Origin: a virus
Strand: one strand, 5' to 3'
IMG/VR virus record: IMGVR_UViG_3300037189_017720
Coordinates: 1-56,590 of that record
Length of the DNA stretch: 56,590 nt
The translations under genes were made by a program, and so were the position numbers. The notes beneath the pieces were generated by a model that did not search any database, had not been told where the DNA came from, and saw nothing but the letters and a program-made list of their open reading frames with translations. Of the stretch, positions 32,551-40,391 are shown in pieces (within the stretch, counting starts at the first letter, position 1; each line of letters opens with the position of its first letter).

Positions 32551-33450
32551 ATGACAAATGATTTAAATAAAAAATATCAAGTTTTTACACATAAAGATTT
32601 AGATGGTGCTGTTAGTCTTTTAACATTTTTATGGTCAAAACCTAACGATTCAATTACATATAGAGAAGTTACCAATGTTGAAATTGATATAATTAAAGAT
32701 TTTGTCAAAAAAACATGCAACCCTCCGAATATTTTAGTATTTGATCTTGCATTAAGAGATGAGATGTTGCCAGAACTTGATTATGATTACATAACATTTA
32801 TTGATCATCACAATAGATCAGAAGAATACATAAAAAAATTTAAACAAGCTAAAATTATTCATAAAAACACTACATCAAACACAATTTTGATTAGAAAATT
32901 GTTTAAAGACAATGCTCCAGAGTTTACTGATGCTCAAAAAAAATTAATTTTACTTGCTGATGATCATGATTGTAATGAAAATAAATTTAAAGAGTCTTAT
33001 GATTTAAATATTTTGTTTTGGACTCAGTTTAAAAATGAATTTTGTTATTTTTGCAATTATTATAGAGATGGTTTTAGACCTTTTACTGAACATCAAAAGA
33101 AAATTATTAAAAATGCAAGAGAAAATGCGGAAATTAAAGAAAAAGAAACTAGATGTTTTGGTGGAAATTTAATAATTGATGGAAAAGTCCAAAATGTATT
33201 AGCTGCAATGACAGAAAATTACAATAATATTGTAATTGATATGTTAATGAGTAAATATCATCCAGATATATTATTTTATATCAACACAAAAACAGAAAAA
33301 GTGAGTATGCGTCAAAAGAAAAGAGATGATTCTATAAATTTATCAGCATTTGCTGAAAAATATTGTGATGGTAATGGACATATGTTTGCTGCTGGCGGAA
33401 AAGTAACTCCACTTTTTTTGGAATTGACAAAAAAACTAAAACCATTATGA
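32551..33450 (+). CDS. DHH/DHHA1 phosphoesterase
   Basis: 299 aa. DHH-superfamily motifs: HKDLDGAVS (Asp16, Asp18), ILVFDLALRDE, TFIDHHNRSE (the DHH motif) and LADDHDC; the C-terminal DHHA1 motif appears as GNGHMFAAGG. Relatives are RecJ exonuclease, nano-RNase/pAp phosphatase NrnA and cyclic-dinucleotide phosphodiesterases. Its length is close to NrnA (about 310-320 aa), so short RNA or a nucleotide second messenger are possible substrates. It sits 4 bases after gp41 in the replication operon. The ATG at 32551 is preferred to a GTG at 32539 overlapping gp41. Confidence 0.8.
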   Translation: MTNDLNKKYQVFTHKDLDGAVSLLTFLWSKPNDSITYREVTNVEIDIIKDFVKKTCNPPNILVFDLALRDEMLPELDYDYITFIDHHNRSEEYIKKFKQAKIIHKNTTSNTILIRKLFKDNAPEFTDAQKKLILLADDHDCNENKFKESYDLNILFWTQFKNEFCYFCNYYRDGFRPFTEHQKKIIKNARENAEIKEKETRCFGGNLIIDGKVQNVLAAMTENYNNIVIDMLMSKYHPDILFYINTKTEKVSMRQKKRDDSINLSAFAEKYCDGNGHMFAAGGKVTPLFLELTKKLKPL

Positions 33451-33740
33451 TAATCACATCTTCTCAACAATTAGAAAATCTATCAAACCCATCAAATGCT
33501 TTAAATATCGAAGAATTTGAAGATATAACATTGAAATTCGGATCTTTTGTTTGTATCTGTAAGGGGAAAAAGTTTAATTATTTGAATTTTTTAAAATTTT
33601 TAATTGATGATAAGAAAACACAAAAAATCTATTTTTCTCTTTTGGGAGAATACAACTTTCAAAGCATTATAAAAGCATATTTAAATTCAACTCCTAATGT
33701 TTATAAGAAGATTTTTAGATCAAAGATGAATAAAAAATGA
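33447..33740 (+). CDS. hypothetical protein (97 aa)
   Basis: Not recognised. An acidic first third (SNPSNALNIEEFEDITLKFG) is followed by a basic second half (CKGKKFNYLNFLKFLIDDKKTQKIY...YKKIFRSKMNKK). It overlaps the DHH gene by 4 bases and the next gene by 4 bases, so it is a true operon member. Confidence 0.6.
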   Translation: MIITSSQQLENLSNPSNALNIEEFEDITLKFGSFVCICKGKKFNYLNFLKFLIDDKKTQKIYFSLLGEYNFQSIIKAYLNSTPNVYKKIFRSKMNKK

Positions 33741-34390
33741 TTAATTTAACTAATTTCGAAAAACAAATATATAATTGTTATCTTAAAAACTTTAGAAGAG
33801 GCGAACCATACAAAATTAGAAAAAATTTTTCTAATATAAATCCAAATATTGCAGTTTATTTGCAAAAAATTGGAAATTTTTTGACAAAATATCCTCATAT
33901 TAATGTTAATGAGTATTTTGAAGCACCTAATTCTTTATATAAAGATGAAAAATATCCGCCATTAAAATCTTTTATTAGCAGAACTGCTATCAGAGATTAT
34001 TCTTTATATCAAAAACAAAAACAAGATAAGAATCCGGAAAATCAATTTGAAGAAATAAAAAACAGCTTTAGATTTATAGGAATGTTTTGTGTTGAGAAGA
34101 AAATTCCATTTAACAAATACCTAACCGATAAATCTGGTTGTATATACTCATGGCTTAACCATTACAGAGAGCATAGAGTGAATCCATATTCATTATTTGA
34201 ATTTGGAAATGTAATTTCGACGCTAGATGACATTCCTAAAGACGAATTATCTTTGTTTGCTCAAAATCTCCAAGAAAATATTATAGCATTTCACAATAGA
34301 TACAAAAATTCCCCCAAAACAAAACAATATTGTCAAACAATTTACAAAAAAGTTTCAGATTTTGTAGAAAAAGAGTTGCACAATCTATAA
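33737..34390 (+). CDS. hypothetical protein upstream of gp32
   Basis: 217 aa, basic and helical, not recognised. It contains KSFISRTAIRDYSLYQKQK and RFIGMFCVEKKIPFNKYLTDKSGCIYSWLNHYREHRVNPYSLFEFGN. It occupies the place between helicase and SSB genes and has the same length as T4 helicase loader gp59 (217 aa, next to gene 32), but no convincing sequence match to gp59 could be seen. The loader role is only a positional suggestion. It overlaps the previous gene by 4 bases. Confidence 0.6.
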   Translation: MINLTNFEKQIYNCYLKNFRRGEPYKIRKNFSNINPNIAVYLQKIGNFLTKYPHINVNEYFEAPNSLYKDEKYPPLKSFISRTAIRDYSLYQKQKQDKNPENQFEEIKNSFRFIGMFCVEKKIPFNKYLTDKSGCIYSWLNHYREHRVNPYSLFEFGNVISTLDDIPKDELSLFAQNLQENIIAFHNRYKNSPKTKQYCQTIYKKVSDFVEKELHNL

Positions 34391-34400
34391 AAAATGTCAT

Positions 34401-34424
34401 AATATTTTTAGTCAAAAAAATATT
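34401..34424. repeat. inverted repeat upstream of gp32
   Basis: A perfect 9-bp stem (34401-34409 with 34416-34424) can be extended with one bulge to TGTCA...TGACA (34395-34429). It lies between the operon end at 34390 and the -35 of gp32, and could be a weak terminator or an operator; there is no clear T run after it. Confidence 0.5.
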
Positions 34425-34451
34425 TGACAATCAAACAAATTCAATTAACAT
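34424..34451 (+). promoter_or_regulatory. sigma70-like promoter of gp32
   Basis: TTGACA (34424-34429), 16-base spacer, TAACAT (34446-34451), 7 bases, then the ATG at 34459. It is the same pair of hexamers and spacing as in front of heme oxygenase. Confidence 0.6.
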
Positions 34452-34458
34452 TAAATTC

Positions 34459-35328
34459 ATGAGTACTAAATACAACGCAAGTCTCTTTGATTCTCTCAAA
34501 GAGGCATTCAACAACAAGAACAACACAGAGTCCAACTTCAAGGACTTCTTGAAAATGGAAGCTGGAAAGACATATACTGTTAGACTTATTCCCAATGTGG
34601 AGAATATTAATTCTAGCTGGTATGCATATTCTCAGCATATCTTTAAAAGTAATTTGTCTGGAAAGGTTATTTCGGTTCTTTGCCCAAATACCTACAAGGA
34701 AAAGTGTCCTATTTGCGAATATCGTTCAAAGATTTGGGCAACAAAGGACCAAACTTTGATTGATCAAATTAAACCTTTGAAGAAGTCCGAAAAGTGGCTG
34801 TATAATGTTTATGTTATCAGCGATCCAACTAATCCATCTAATCAAGGACAAATTAAGTTCTTGAATGCTGGCTCTCAGCTAGAAAAGATTATTGAATCCG
34901 CTCGCTTTGGCGATGACAAGGATGAATTTGGTCCGAAGATCTTTGACCTTTCACCAAACGGTTGCAATTTGCAGATTAAAGTTGAGACTAATGATGGAGG
35001 TTATCCAACATATGTTAGCTCACGCTTCAAGTCTCCGTCTAAGATCGATGGTCTTGATACAGATCAAAAGATCAATGAGATTTATGATGGATTTAAACCT
35101 CTTGATACCATTTTTAACAAAAAGTCGTATGAAGATATTAAAAAGCTTCTTGATGTTCACTTTTTGGGTAAAGATGAGACACCTTCACCACAAGCACAAG
35201 AAGATGAAGATGAATTTAAGGTTGACAGTGATGACGATGTTATTGAAACAAATTCTTCTTCGGTTGAAACTGGTGAAGTTTTGTCTGAACAGGAAAAAAG
35301 AATGCAAGATATTTTAAAGGATCTTTAA
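34459..35328 (+). CDS. gp32: single-stranded DNA-binding protein gp32
   Basis: 289 aa. The basic N-terminus carries the self-assembly segment. MEAGKTYTVRLIPN starts the OB-fold core, VLCPNTYKEKCPICEYRSKIW is the zinc subdomain, KSEKWLYNVYVISDPTNP and GQIKFLNAG follow, and the acidic C-terminal tail (EDEDEFKVDSDDDV...) would contact partner proteins. The length matches T4 gp32 (301 aa). The codon use is visibly richer in G and C third positions than its neighbours (AAG, CTC, GGC), as expected of an abundantly made protein. The in-frame region upstream of 34459 belongs to the preceding gene and promoter. Confidence 0.92.
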   Translation: MSTKYNASLFDSLKEAFNNKNNTESNFKDFLKMEAGKTYTVRLIPNVENINSSWYAYSQHIFKSNLSGKVISVLCPNTYKEKCPICEYRSKIWATKDQTLIDQIKPLKKSEKWLYNVYVISDPTNPSNQGQIKFLNAGSQLEKIIESARFGDDKDEFGPKIFDLSPNGCNLQIKVETNDGGYPTYVSSRFKSPSKIDGLDTDQKINEIYDGFKPLDTIFNKKSYEDIKKLLDVHFLGKDETPSPQAQEDEDEFKVDSDDDVIETNSSSVETGEVLSEQEKRMQDILKDL

Positions 35329-35329
35329 T

Positions 35330-35845
35330 ATGAACACAGAAGACGCATTAGAAGTTGCTAAATTAGCTGCTGCTGTTGGCGGTCAACTTAAAAACATTGA
35401 TCAATTCACAACAGAAAGAACTAGTAATCCAGCAAATAAAATTAATATTAATAATTTTATTGCTAAAGTTAGAAACCCTAATGCGTCTTTTGGTCCCGCA
35501 AGATATTTAACTGACCTTCCTTCTGGATTTGCCGCCCCACCACCAGAAGAATATATTCAGCAAATGGTTCCAGAACAGCCATCATTAATTCCGCAACAAA
35601 TACCATTGCCGCCACTACAACAAGCTACAATGGCAACAGCGTCAGAATTAATGCCTATACAAGCAACATTACCAACCGCAGTTGCTCCGGTGGAAAATCA
35701 AAAATCATCAACAAAAAAACAAAACGATTTTAATTTAACACGTGGAGATGTTGATAGTATTAAAAACTCTTTAAAGAATATTGACAAAACATTATCCGGT
35801 ATGCTAACATTATTACAAGATAAGAAAAAAATTAATAATGACTGA
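35330..35845 (+). CDS. hypothetical Pro/Gln-rich protein
   Basis: 171 aa, not recognised. The N-terminal third is globular (EDALEVAKLAAAVGGQLKNIDQFTTER; NNFIAKVRNPNASFGPARYLTDLPSGF). The middle is Pro/Gln/Ala-rich and disordered (about 65-120), and the C-terminal helix (DVDSIKNSLKNIDKTLSGMLTLLQDKKK) could form a coiled coil. It is one of few genes here with a Shine-Dalgarno-like AAAGGA about 8 bases before its ATG, inside gp32. It overlaps the clamp gene by 8 bases. Confidence 0.6.
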   Translation: MNTEDALEVAKLAAAVGGQLKNIDQFTTERTSNPANKININNFIAKVRNPNASFGPARYLTDLPSGFAAPPPEEYIQQMVPEQPSLIPQQIPLPPLQQATMATASELMPIQATLPTAVAPVENQKSSTKKQNDFNLTRGDVDSIKNSLKNIDKTLSGMLTLLQDKKKINND

Positions 35846-36593
35846 AACCATAATCCCGATTCCAAAAATTTCTTTAGAAAAATTATTAAAACCTGTAAAC
35901 AGACTTACAGAATCTTGTGTTTTAAGAGGTGATGGAGAGTCAATATATACCCTATGTTGTTCACCTGATAACAGTGTAATTCTTTATGCTAAGACAAATC
36001 TTCCAATTAAGTTGGAATATACCAAGCTTAACATTATTAATATTAAAAAACTTCTTACTGGTTTGGATTGTCTTGGTGATGATGGAGAGTTTAAATTATC
36101 ATATAATGAAAACAATATTGTCTGTAAATCTATAAACGAATCAACAAACGAAAATACTTACTTTAAATATCATTTAGTTGAAGATAATATCATTAAAGAA
36201 TCTACTGTTAACATAGAAAGAATCGCTAGTTTAACATATGATACTATCTTTGAATTGTCTCTACCAAAAATTAAGCAAATCATGTCAGCTTATTCTTTTG
36301 TTAGTGATGTAAATAAAATTTATTTTTATACAAAAGACCAAAGCGTGTATGCGGAAATTGATGATAAAACATTACAAAACGTGGACAATGTTTCTTTAAT
36401 GGTTTCTCCATTATTTGTGGGAGACGCTCTAGTAAAACCATTATCGATAAAAATAGAAGTTTTTAAGTTATTATCAAGCAGTAAAAATAACATTAAAGTC
36501 AAAATTAACAATGAATTTAATGTATTCGTGTTTGAAACCCAAGAAGACGATAATACACAGCTAAAATATATAATTTCCGCACTTGTTAAATAA
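35838..36593 (+). CDS. gp45: sliding clamp gp45-like
   Basis: 251 aa (T4 gp45 is 228 aa). It shows the two-fold beta-alpha pattern of phage clamps: ISLEKLLKPVNRLTESCVLRGDGESIYTLCCSPDNSVILYAK, LNIINIKKLLTGLDCLGDDGEFKLSYNENNIVCKS, then FELSLPKIKQIMSAYSFVSDVNKIYFY. The ring holds polymerase on DNA and is also the co-activator of late transcription. Overlap with the preceding gene and position with gp32 and gp43 support the call. Confidence 0.8.
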   Translation: MTETIIPIPKISLEKLLKPVNRLTESCVLRGDGESIYTLCCSPDNSVILYAKTNLPIKLEYTKLNIINIKKLLTGLDCLGDDGEFKLSYNENNIVCKSINESTNENTYFKYHLVEDNIIKESTVNIERIASLTYDTIFELSLPKIKQIMSAYSFVSDVNKIYFYTKDQSVYAEIDDKTLQNVDNVSLMVSPLFVGDALVKPLSIKIEVFKLLSSSKNNIKVKINNEFNVFVFETQEDDNTQLKYIISALVK

Positions 36594-36610
36594 TTTATCT
36601 GTGGTAAATT
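36583..36610 (+). promoter_or_regulatory. sigma70-like promoter
   Basis: TTGTTA (36583-36588), 16-base spacer, TAAATT (36605-36610), 6 bases, then the ATG at 36617. An 11-bp inverted repeat (36587-36597 with 36605-36615, 7-base loop) covers the -10. Confidence 0.45.
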
Positions 36611-36616
36611 ATTTAT

Positions 36617-36940
36617 ATGGCAAAAAACAAGTTAACAACTGTAGGGTATTTTATTAAAAGGTTACGTGATTGTGGTTATGTAACTGATAAAATATTTACT
36701 GATTATTCTAACAACGATTCTAGGGCTTGGACTGTTGTAGTAGATCCTAAATTTACTTCAGTATTTATAACTTGTTATAATAATGAAAATTATTTTGGAG
36801 AAGAATATTTTGAAATTCATGATGGCGGTCAGTATATACCTGATAGATTTAAACTAAAAACCAGTTCAATCGAAATGGTTATAAATTATTTGGTTAAGTA
36901 CAACATTAACAATAAATCAAAATCTTACAATGACAAATAA
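36617..36940 (+). CDS. conserved phage hypothetical protein (107 aa)
   Basis: TTVGYFIKRLRDCGYVTDKIFTDYSNNDSRAWTVVVDPKFTSVFITCYNNE is a compact alpha/beta start, followed by FEIHDGGQYIPDRFKLKTSSIEMVINYL. Proteins with this YIKRLRDxGY...WTVxxDP...DGGQxxP pattern occur in several T4-like aquatic phages without known function. It is preceded by its own promoter and an 11-bp inverted repeat and overlaps the next gene by 11 bases. Confidence 0.65.
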   Translation: MAKNKLTTVGYFIKRLRDCGYVTDKIFTDYSNNDSRAWTVVVDPKFTSVFITCYNNENYFGEEYFEIHDGGQYIPDRFKLKTSSIEMVINYLVKYNINNKSKSYNDK

Positions 36941-37313
36941 AAGAAAAAAAACAGTAAAAACGCCATCATTGTCATCCGAAAATGTTAAAACTTTTAATGG
37001 AATGTCTGACAGTGAAATCAAAGAACTAGAAGAAAAAGTTTTTACTGCTGTAAATAATCTAGAATTACAAAAATCTATTGAGAAATGGTCCAAAGAAAAA
37101 AATAATAAAACTAAAGTTAGCGAAAGAGATTTAACTATTTTAAAAAATCATATAATTGAATATATGGATTCTTTTTTATTATTTGGATACACTTTTGATG
37201 GTGAGAGAATTATTATGCAGCATTTTGATAAACCAAAAGATAGAGATGCTATGATGGAATTTTTAAAAATTGTATTTTATAATCAACAACAAGATAATTT
37301 TTTAGATGAATAA
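36930..37313 (+). CDS. hypothetical protein (127 aa)
   Basis: Not recognised. A basic start (MTNKRKKTVKTP) is followed by helices with SDSEIKELEEKVFTAVNNLELQKSIEKWSKEK and HIIEYMDSFLLFGYTFDGERIIMQHF, and the tail MEFLKIVFYNQQQDNFLDE. The last residues NFLDE resemble short clamp-binding tails. It overlaps both neighbours and is near gp45. A role as late co-activator (gp33) cannot be supported by sequence. Confidence 0.55.
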   Translation: MTNKRKKTVKTPSLSSENVKTFNGMSDSEIKELEEKVFTAVNNLELQKSIEKWSKEKNNKTKVSERDLTILKNHIIEYMDSFLLFGYTFDGERIIMQHFDKPKDRDAMMEFLKIVFYNQQQDNFLDE

Positions 37314-38310
37314 CATATCAACAGATCCAAACTGTAATACCAGTAAATTAAATTCTGCATTTTTTCCGGTAGGATCTGCTCAACATCTTGACATTAATTT
37401 TAAAATATTACCATTTCTTTGTGACTTACTAAAAGCAACGACTGATGATAGTGTTAGTCCATTATTAACAGAACCACCAACGCCATTTGATCTAACACCC
37501 TATACAGACTTTACTGAATTAAATCAAATCGGTGATCCTAGAGTTTCACTGGGGGAAACCATGACTCAAACCTATATTAATTTTTTACCAAGAGTTATAG
37601 CCCAAACAGAAGTTAGACAAAATGGAGGAACTCAAGTTGTAGATGGTTATATATGCAATTCTGATGGAGTTCCTATTAAAAAATCAGAATCCATAAATGC
37701 TATTTTATCGCTAGATTTAAACGGCAAAAATTCATATCAATATGGAGCAATAACAGTTCCTCCAATTTCCGCTACATTTGAGGAATTGATGAAACCATTG
37801 GAATCACAAGAAATCATAGATTTTGTTAATACCTTTGTCAGTGATACAAAAAATTTATATTCTGAATATTTTGTTGATTTTATTAAAAAATATTTTCCAA
37901 ATTGGACTCCTACAGTAAACGCATATCAAGAATCAAAATTTATAATTGTTGAATTAAAATTAAAAGATCAAACTGTTTACTTAAAATATTACTTTGATTC
38001 AGCAAACAGAGTTGCGTGTTTATTGGGTCTTGATAAAATTAATTATTATTTGGGAAATCAAACACCAAGTAATATGGCACTAGCAATAGCCACTGGATCT
38101 ATTATACCAAATTATAAAGATTTAATGTCTGATACAAATAAAGCCAATGCTTTTTTTGAAACGATAAATTCAACATATTTATCAACGCCAGAAAAACAAT
38201 ACACCTCTATACTTTCAAATTCAGCTACAGCCATTTCTTATTTTAATGAAATGGCTAATAAAATTAATACTGCATCCGTCAGCGCAGTACCAGTTATTCA
38301 ATGCGATTAA
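37306..38310 (+). CDS. hypothetical, probably structural protein (334 aa)
   Basis: Not recognised. Near the N-terminus SAFFPVGSAQHLDINFKILPFLCDLLKA is followed by a Pro-rich loop, then YINFLPRVIAQTEVRQNGGTQVVDGY and a long alpha/beta region. The composition (Asn, Thr, Ser rich; few charges) fits a virion protein. It overlaps the previous gene by 8 bases and converges on the spike gene, sharing TTAA as both stops. Confidence 0.5.
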   Translation: MNNISTDPNCNTSKLNSAFFPVGSAQHLDINFKILPFLCDLLKATTDDSVSPLLTEPPTPFDLTPYTDFTELNQIGDPRVSLGETMTQTYINFLPRVIAQTEVRQNGGTQVVDGYICNSDGVPIKKSESINAILSLDLNGKNSYQYGAITVPPISATFEELMKPLESQEIIDFVNTFVSDTKNLYSEYFVDFIKKYFPNWTPTVNAYQESKFIIVELKLKDQTVYLKYYFDSANRVACLLGLDKINYYLGNQTPSNMALAIATGSIIPNYKDLMSDTNKANAFFETINSTYLSTPEKQYTSILSNSATAISYFNEMANKINTASVSAVPVIQCD

Positions 38311-40379
38311 CAATTTAAATCTATACTTGGTGGTGGAATTAGATTTCCAGCCTCATCAAAAACGCCATTTGTTTGCACAAAATTGGTTCCATTATAAACA
38401 TTGTTATCAGATTCCCCTAATCCATATTTTGCGTTTCTTTTTGAACTTCCACCAAAGGGATTTATACAAGGCAAGCACAAATCACCAACGTTTTTATGAC
38501 CGGGTTTTGATCCCATACCAGACGATTTAGCTGGTGTTGGCACATGACTTGGTTCGGGTCTTGAGGCTCTTGCTGTTTGACTATTAGCAACAGCATGACC
38601 TTGAAAACCTGTATAATCATGCGAATGATTACCTCCGGGGCTTCCGTGATTATGTGTAAAATTAAACACTGGTAATGTTTGACCGGGAACTACAAAAGTA
38701 TATGAGAAAACGACTGGGTATGGTCCAGCAGTGGCTATTCCATTTACCATTAATGGTGTTCCAGAAGGCACACCGGGAGGTGTAAAGTATGTTTGCGCGT
38801 AACCAGTTGGCATACCTGAATTATCAACAGTTACTCCAATCATAATTGAAGCGTATGTTTCTTCGATTAATGTTTTTATTTCCGCCATACCGTTTATAAG
38901 ATTTGAACTCAGAGCGTTAAATATATCCCTGCTTGCGGCTTTATACTTTTTATCATATTTATCGTAAATAGTAGCTTGCAGTCCATTAACTGGATTATTC
39001 CAAGTAGCTCCAGAATGCACTTGATGCGCAGCTCCAGATGGCCCTGTTGCAATTCTTTCACCGGGGCATGTTATGTGAGTACAAAACAATCCACCGTCCA
39101 TTGATAAAGTTCCTTTTAATGCTAAATCTCCTTGTACATGCAACGCTCCACCAACCATTGTATTTTCTGAATCAATTCTGACACCAGTATCGCCAGACCT
39201 ATCATTAGCATCAATTACAATATTTTTTCCTTTTATTGTTGTTACATTATTAGATGCCAATGTTAATTCTCCTTCTGTTGCATTTATTGTAGTTGTCGTT
39301 GCATTTAATTGAGCAAGTCCTGTTGTATGAATATCAATTCCAGGAGAACCTGTTGTCATTGTAAATTTTTCAGTTACTCCTAAAAATAAACTTCCGGGGT
39401 TTATTAAAGGTGGAGTGTGAATAGCTTTTTTACAATTACCTTTTGTTTTTGGAATAAAACCAGAACCCTTCGGCGTTGTATTATTTGTAAATCCAAAAGC
39501 GGTTACGTTATGGTCTTTTAAAACAACTGTGGGAGCAGTGTTCATTGTTTCTGGATGACCAACCATAATAGAAACATCTGACATAAATGGACCCATAGCA
39601 TGAGTTCCGCCACCTCCCATGTTTCTTTGATGTTTTTCTAAATCCTTTTGTTTCTTTTCTAATTCCTTAACAGCTACTTCATTCCCCTTTTGAATTGATT
39701 TTTGTGGAGATTTCACCATTCCAGATTTACATCCGGGACTTCCACACCCCTTTCCAGCATTTAATTGTTTAACTTCTTCTGGTGATAAAAATGGTATAGC
39801 TAAAAAATTTAAAAATTTTTCTAAAATATCTAAAGGATATGGAAAATTAGGAATAGCTAATCTTATTAGTTTTACAGCCAAATCCAATAAACATTGTCCT
39901 CTATCAGTTAAAACTTTAGATGAACAAACTGGACATGGTACTTCTTCTCCTTCTGTATTTTTAATTGTTTCAACTTTTTTCTCATCTATTTTTTTAGTTT
40001 CCTCCTGAAGTTTTTTAGCAGCATCAACTTCTTTTGAACCAGCTTCGCCAACTTGCTTCGTTTCATTTCCCTTTACATAACTATGATTATTTCCACCTAA
40101 AACGCTTTGATAATCACCACCAACAGATTTAAACATGTGTTGTTGAGAACCAAGATACAAATCTGTTTGTGCTTTTAGTGTTACATTTCCATTATTAAGT
40201 TGAATTAATTCTTTACATTTACCTTGTAATAATACATAAGAATGATCATCAGATAAAACTGATCCAAAATTAACATCATTATATAAATTTGTTTTAAACT
40301 CTATTCCACCAGCCTCCGACAACAAAGAACTTGTTTGTTGAGAACCTGAATTATTATTTATTATAGATTTTGCTGGCAT
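38307..40379 (-). CDS. baseplate central spike / needle protein (gp5 C-terminal-like)
   Basis: 690 aa. Repetitive beta-strand-rich stretches with alternating Thr/Val/Asn (IEFKTNLYNDVNFGSVLSDD; LAQLNATTTTINATEGELTLASNNVTTIKGKNIVI) are typical of trimeric beta-helix spikes such as the gp5 C-terminal part and VgrG. Cysteine pairs at CPVC (149-152) and GCGSPGC suggest bound metal ions. Near the C-terminus FNFTHNHGSPGGNHSHDYTGF is a histidine-rich motif like iron-binding spike tips. It follows the gp5-like hydrolase gene by 8 bases, so OB/enzyme part and needle are separate polypeptides, while in T4 gp5 they are one. A CTAAATA core lies 5 nt before the start. Confidence 0.65.
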   Translation of the reverse strand: MPAKSIINNNSGSQQTSSLLSEAGGIEFKTNLYNDVNFGSVLSDDHSYVLLQGKCKELIQLNNGNVTLKAQTDLYLGSQQHMFKSVGGDYQSVLGGNNHSYVKGNETKQVGEAGSKEVDAAKKLQEETKKIDEKKVETIKNTEGEEVPCPVCSSKVLTDRGQCLLDLAVKLIRLAIPNFPYPLDILEKFLNFLAIPFLSPEEVKQLNAGKGCGSPGCKSGMVKSPQKSIQKGNEVAVKELEKKQKDLEKHQRNMGGGGTHAMGPFMSDVSIMVGHPETMNTAPTVVLKDHNVTAFGFTNNTTPKGSGFIPKTKGNCKKAIHTPPLINPGSLFLGVTEKFTMTTGSPGIDIHTTGLAQLNATTTTINATEGELTLASNNVTTIKGKNIVIDANDRSGDTGVRIDSENTMVGGALHVQGDLALKGTLSMDGGLFCTHITCPGERIATGPSGAAHQVHSGATWNNPVNGLQATIYDKYDKKYKAASRDIFNALSSNLINGMAEIKTLIEETYASIMIGVTVDNSGMPTGYAQTYFTPPGVPSGTPLMVNGIATAGPYPVVFSYTFVVPGQTLPVFNFTHNHGSPGGNHSHDYTGFQGHAVANSQTARASRPEPSHVPTPAKSSGMGSKPGHKNVGDLCLPCINPFGGSSKRNAKYGLGESDNNVYNGTNFVQTNGVFDEAGNLIPPPSIDLNC

Positions 40380-40384
40380 ATTTG

Positions 40385-40391
40385 TATTTAG
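40385..40391 (-). promoter_or_regulatory. possible late promoter core of the spike gene
   Basis: Minus-strand CTAAATA, 5 nt before the ATG at 40379. It overlaps the end of the upstream gene. Confidence 0.3.

Noticed and set aside
33737-34390. Helicase loader gp59
   Set aside because: Same length and position as T4 gp59, but no sequence match could be seen; kept as hypothetical.
34892-35317. Plus-strand 141-codon ORF rich in Leu/Met/Arg
   Set aside because: It is an alternative frame of gp32; the gp32 frame carries the zinc and OB-fold motifs.
36930-37313. Late co-activator gp33
   Set aside because: Only the short acidic tail is suggestive; the body does not match gp33.
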